Shown piece after piece: positions 61,046-64,000 of a DNA stretch of 64,000 nucleotides; the stretch's first letter is position 1, and each line of letters opens with the position of its first letter. Made by a program: the position numbers and the translations under genes. The stretch is from Uliginosibacterium sp. (GTDB lineage Bacteria; Pseudomonadota; Gammaproteobacteria; Burkholderiales; Rhodocyclaceae). Location of the stretch: NCBI GenBank assembly GCA_016718265.1, contig JADKDZ010000007.1, positions 248,001-312,000 on the forward strand, read 5' to 3'. The notes under the pieces are model-generated. The model was not told the origin of the DNA and made no database searches. It worked only from the letters and a program-made list of their open reading frames with translations.

Positions 61046-62866
61046 TTGGCCGTGCTCGCGCAGCAATCCTGTTTTGCGGTCTTTGAAGACACGCTTGCCA
61101 CGCCAAGGCAGCTCTTCGTGCTCCATGGGCTGCGGGAAGTCATCGAGCTCAGCACCCCAGAGTCCCTGAGCAACGCATTTGACCGGATCGAAGCTGCGCG
61201 CCTGAGCGGGCTTTGGGTTGTCGTTGCAGCCAGTTATGAGCTCGGGTACGCGCTCGAACCCAAGCTACACGGTGAGGAGAAACTTTCCGCCGCATCTCCT
61301 TTGCTGAAAGTGTGGCTCTTCAGCGAGCGCTTCTGTCTTGAAGGAGAGGCGCTGGCCTCATTCTGGTCAGGGGAGATTCTGGCGCTCCCGGCGTGGCAGC
61401 GCGAGGCTGGGCTGCTGTCACTCCAGCCATCCTGGACGGAAGACGCGCATGCAGCGGCCGCGCAACGGATCCTGCATGCCATCAAAGAGGGCGAGTGCTA
61501 TCAAGTCAACCTGACCATGCCCCTGACCGGCGAGCACTACGGTCACCCGCTGGCGCTGTACGTCCGTCTGCGCGAGCAACAAGCCGTGTCCTATTCGACC
61601 CTGATTCGTGACGGCGACAGCTGGATCCTTTCACTCTCCCCGGAGTTATTTGTCGAGCGTATCGGGCACACGCTGACCTGCCGCCCGATGAAGGGGACAT
61701 CTGCCCGCGGCGAAGACGCGAGCGACGATGAGGCGCGCGCCCGGGACTTGCTCGCTTCCGAGAAGAATCGCGCCGAGAACCTGATGATCGTTGACCTGAT
61801 CCGCAACGACCTCGGCAAGCTTGCGCCGGCGGGTGCGGTAAAGACCCTGAAGCTGTTTCAGCTGGAGCGCTACGAAACCTTGCTCCAGCTCACCTCGACA
61901 GTCCAGGCCAGCCAGGTGACGGCCACGCTGCAAGATATCCTGGCCGCACTGTTTCCATGCGGTTCGATCACCGGGGCCCCCAAGATACGTGCCATGCAAC
62001 TGATCGCCGAGGAGGAACCGTCGCCGCGGGATCTTTACTGCGGCGCACTCGGCTGGATGGCCCCCTCCGGTGACTTTCGATTCAGCGTCCCGATCCGCAC
62101 GCTGCTGACGGCCCCGGATCATCGTATTCGCCTGAATGTTGGCAGTGGCATCGTGGCAGACTCAAGCCCGCGCGCCGAGTACCACGAAAGCCTGCTCAAG
62201 GCGCAGTTCGCGCGCCGGCTGAGCGAGGACGTACAGCTCATCGAGACCATGCGCTGGGAACCTGAGACAGGCGTACCACTGCACGGCCTCCATCTCGCGC
62301 GTCTGGAGCAATCGGCGCACGCACTGGGAATTCCCTTCCAGCGGGCCGACTTTGCCCGGGTTCTTGAAAAAGCCACGGCGAAGCTGCCGCCCCATGCACA
62401 TCGGATTCGCGTTTTGCTCAATCAACGCGGGGAAGTCTCGATGCTTGCAGCAACGCTCGAACCCCTGGCTACCGATCTGCGCGTGTGCATTTCTGCGCAT
62501 GCGCTGGATGCGGCCGACCCCCGGCTGCGCTACAAGACGACTGCACGGGCCTTCTACGATCGCGCGCTGGCGGATGCCATCACGCAAGGATATTTCGACG
62601 TCCTGCATTTCAATACGCAAGGAGAGCTGTGCGAAGGTGCGAGAAGCAATGTTTTCGTCGAGTACGACGGTGTTCTCTGGACCCCCCCGTGCCGCAGCGG
62701 CCTGCTGCCCGGAGTGATGCGCCAACACCTGCTCGACAGTGGGCGCGCCCAGGAAACCGTTCTGCACAAAGAGGATCTGCTGCGTGCAGACTCTGTCTGG
62801 GTCAGTAATGCCTTGCGCGGACTGCTCGCCGTTCGCTTCGCGGACAGCACGCTTCCCTCAAATTGA
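61046..62866 (+). CDS. pabB: Aminodeoxychorismate synthase component I / 4-amino-4-deoxychorismate lyase fusion
   Basis: This 606-residue fusion protein covers two consecutive steps of p-aminobenzoate synthesis. Residues ~1-370 are PabB (chorismate-binding: CRPMKGTSARGEDASDDEAR, ENLMIVDLIRNDLGKLA, PCGSITGAPKIRAMQLI, VGSGIVADSSPRAEY). Residues ~380-606 are a PLP-dependent PabC-type lyase (LIETMRWEPETGVPLHGLHL, RSNVFVEYDG, LLPGVMRQHLLDSG). The product feeds folate synthesis, ending at FolC encoded at 23628-24905. The start is a TTG at 61046; a GTG at 61052 is possible. Confidence 0.93.
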   Translation: MAVLAQQSCFAVFEDTLATPRQLFVLHGLREVIELSTPESLSNAFDRIEAARLSGLWVVVAASYELGYALEPKLHGEEKLSAASPLLKVWLFSERFCLEGEALASFWSGEILALPAWQREAGLLSLQPSWTEDAHAAAAQRILHAIKEGECYQVNLTMPLTGEHYGHPLALYVRLREQQAVSYSTLIRDGDSWILSLSPELFVERIGHTLTCRPMKGTSARGEDASDDEARARDLLASEKNRAENLMIVDLIRNDLGKLAPAGAVKTLKLFQLERYETLLQLTSTVQASQVTATLQDILAALFPCGSITGAPKIRAMQLIAEEEPSPRDLYCGALGWMAPSGDFRFSVPIRTLLTAPDHRIRLNVGSGIVADSSPRAEYHESLLKAQFARRLSEDVQLIETMRWEPETGVPLHGLHLARLEQSAHALGIPFQRADFARVLEKATAKLPPHAHRIRVLLNQRGEVSMLAATLEPLATDLRVCISAHALDAADPRLRYKTTARAFYDRALADAITQGYFDVLHFNTQGELCEGARSNVFVEYDGVLWTPPCRSGLLPGVMRQHLLDSGRAQETVLHKEDLLRADSVWVSNALRGLLAVRFADSTLPSN

Positions 62867-62952
62867 GAATTTGGATACGATCAGCACTCAACAACAACCG
62901 CCCCGACGCCGTCTAGCGCATCCCCTTCACGGCTAATCTTCAGAGGTTTCTT

Positions 62953-63279
62953 ATGAGCGATCAAATCCTTCAGATCAGTGACGCAAGTTTCGAGCAAGAC
63001 GTTCTGCAAGCACAACTGCCCGTGTTGGTCGATTACTGGGCAGCATGGTGCGGCCCCTGCAAGATGATTGCACCGATCCTCGACGACATCGCCGCCGAAT
63101 ACGCCGGCAAGTTGGTCGTTGCCAAGCTGAATATTGATGACAATCAGGTCACGCCCGCCAAATTTGGCGTTCGCGGCATCCCGACACTGATGCTCTTCAA
63201 GGGCGGCAACGTCGAGGCAACCAAGGTGGGCGCCGTGTCGAAATCGCAACTTGCCGCTTTCATCGACAGCAATCTGTGA
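62953..63279 (+). CDS. trxA: Thioredoxin 1
   Basis: This 108-residue protein has the redox-active WCGPC (C33, C36) in DYWAAWCGPCKMIAP and the cis-proline region GIPTLMLFKGG. It reduces cytosolic disulfides. AGAGG lies just before the ATG. It is upstream of rho, the conserved trxA-rho order, but with a separate promoter for rho in between. Confidence 0.97.
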   Translation: MSDQILQISDASFEQDVLQAQLPVLVDYWAAWCGPCKMIAPILDDIAAEYAGKLVVAKLNIDDNQVTPAKFGVRGIPTLMLFKGGNVEATKVGAVSKSQLAAFIDSNL

Positions 63280-63286
63280 TTTATGT

Positions 63287-63315
63287 TTGACAGGCCGGGA
63301 CCAAATCGCTAGAGT
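63287..63315 (+). promoter_or_regulatory. Sigma-70 promoter for rho
   Basis: TTGACA (63287-63292), 17-bp spacer, TAGAGT (63310-63315). The stem GCCGGGAC (63294-63301) / GTCCCGGC (63314-63321) overlaps the core promoter and may end trxA transcripts. The leader to the rho ATG is about 130 nt, long enough for the known Rho autoregulation by attenuation. Confidence 0.65.
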
Positions 63316-63453
63316 CCCGGCAACTTAACTGGCGCCGCACAAGTACAGCATATCGGCGCGACGTTTTCCTCTTATTCAAATCTCCTCGCTTGCCATCAGC
63401 GCTGCTTCAGCGCCATCTTTTATTCCATCCGGGATTTCCCCTCAGGGTTCACC

Positions 63454-64000
63454 ATGCATCTTTCAGAGCTGAAAGCTCATCACGTCAGCGAGCTTCTCGA
63501 AATGGCCCTCGCCAATGATATCGAGGGCGCCAATCGCCTGCGCAAGCAGGAACTCGTTTTCGCCTTGCTGCGCAACCGCGCCAAAAAGGGTGAGCCCATA
63601 TTTGGAGATGGTGCGCTGGAAGTCCTGCCGGATGGTTTTGGTTTCCTGCGCTCGCCGGACACCTCCTATCTGGCCGGAACCGACGATATCTACGTCTCGC
63701 CTTCCCAGATCAGGCGGTTCAATCTGCACACGGGCGATACGATCGAAGGTGAGATCCGCACACCCAAGGATGGCGAGCGCTACTTTGCGCTGGTGAAAGT
63801 CGACAAGATCAATGGCGAACCGCCAGAAGCTTCCAAGCACAAGATCCTGTTCGAAAACCTGACGCCGCTGCACCCCACACAGTGTCTGAAGCTCGAACGT
63901 GAAATGCGCGGGGAAGAAAACACGACCTCCCGCGTCATCGACATGATCGCCCCCATCGGGAAAGGGCAGCGCGGCCTGCTGGTTTCCCCGCCGAAATCAG
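63454..64000 (+). CDS. rho: Transcription termination factor Rho (3' end outside window)
   Basis: The first 182 codons of Rho are present. The N-terminal helical Rho_N domain is MHLSELKAHHVSELLEMALA. The cold-shock-like RNA-binding domain is GALEVLPDGFGFLRSPDTSY, YVSPSQIRRFNLHTGDTIEG and GERYFALVKVDKING. The start of the ATPase domain is IDMIAPIGKGQRGLLVSPPK. The P-loop lies beyond the window. Rho is the hexameric RNA helicase that ends transcription. The ATG at 63454 matches the family start. Confidence 0.97.
   Translation, partial: MHLSELKAHHVSELLEMALANDIEGANRLRKQELVFALLRNRAKKGEPIFGDGALEVLPDGFGFLRSPDTSYLAGTDDIYVSPSQIRRFNLHTGDTIEGEIRTPKDGERYFALVKVDKINGEPPEASKHKILFENLTPLHPTQCLKLEREMRGEENTTSRVIDMIAPIGKGQRGLLVSPPKS

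Overview
The window looks like a chromosomal piece of a GC-rich betaproteobacterium. I infer Rhodocyclales or a close relative from the gene order leuB-asd-fimV-(membrane protein)-truA-trpF-trpB-trpA-accD-folC-dedD-cvpA-purF, the CysB-type regulator and the trxA-rho pair. No rRNA, tRNA or CRISPR array is visible.

Bases 1-9440 are a decayed accessory region. On the minus strand lie three successive remnants of Rhs polymorphic-toxin modules. Each has a toxin tip followed by a presumed immunity gene, and each is followed by one copy of a shared ~200-330 bp repeat (near 5625-5840, 3213-3538 and 1-206/1431-1462). Two of the modules keep a piece of Rhs core. An IS110-family element (205-1430) sits inside the last repeat, bounded by CT dinucleotides. 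A broken IS91-like element with a broken tyrosine recombinase (about 7211-9440) has replaced whatever lay upstream, including the main rhs gene. More than a dozen indels break the genes in this stretch.

Bases 9753-41623 are mostly core genome. They hold cysB, pflA, gltX, a GNAT gene, cysS with an orphan ParA-like gene, a TPR/L,D-transpeptidase pair, ppiA-ppiB-lpxH, and a long minus-strand run from aroC down to purF. That run covers leucine, lysine/threonine, tryptophan, fatty-acid, folate and purine synthesis, plus pilus and septum-associated proteins. fimV and asd each carry one single-base frameshift. asd is normally essential, so some indels here may be sequence errors. A DUF1800/DUF1501 secretion-type pair closes the segment.

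Bases 43283-45880 form a compact chromosomal integron. It has intI on the plus strand, an attI-like site, and two minus-strand gene cassettes (a DUF1851-like small protein and an AT-rich SDR oxidoreductase), each ending in a ~130 bp attC. A LexA box of CTG-N10-CAG form lies upstream of intI and overlaps the -10 elements of both the intI promoter and a divergent candidate cassette promoter. The distal end abuts a duplicated copy of the DUF1501 3' end.

Bases 46078-64000 return to ordinary genes: a methyltransferase, dinB, an RluA-type pseudouridine synthase, a DapB-like protein, an Old Yellow Enzyme with an ArsR regulator, a second orphan ParA-like gene, a flavin reductase, an orphan GspE/PilB-type ATPase, a Kch-type channel, rnhA, gloB, a CheY/diguanylate cyclase pair, mltD, a pabB-pabC fusion, trxA and the start of rho.
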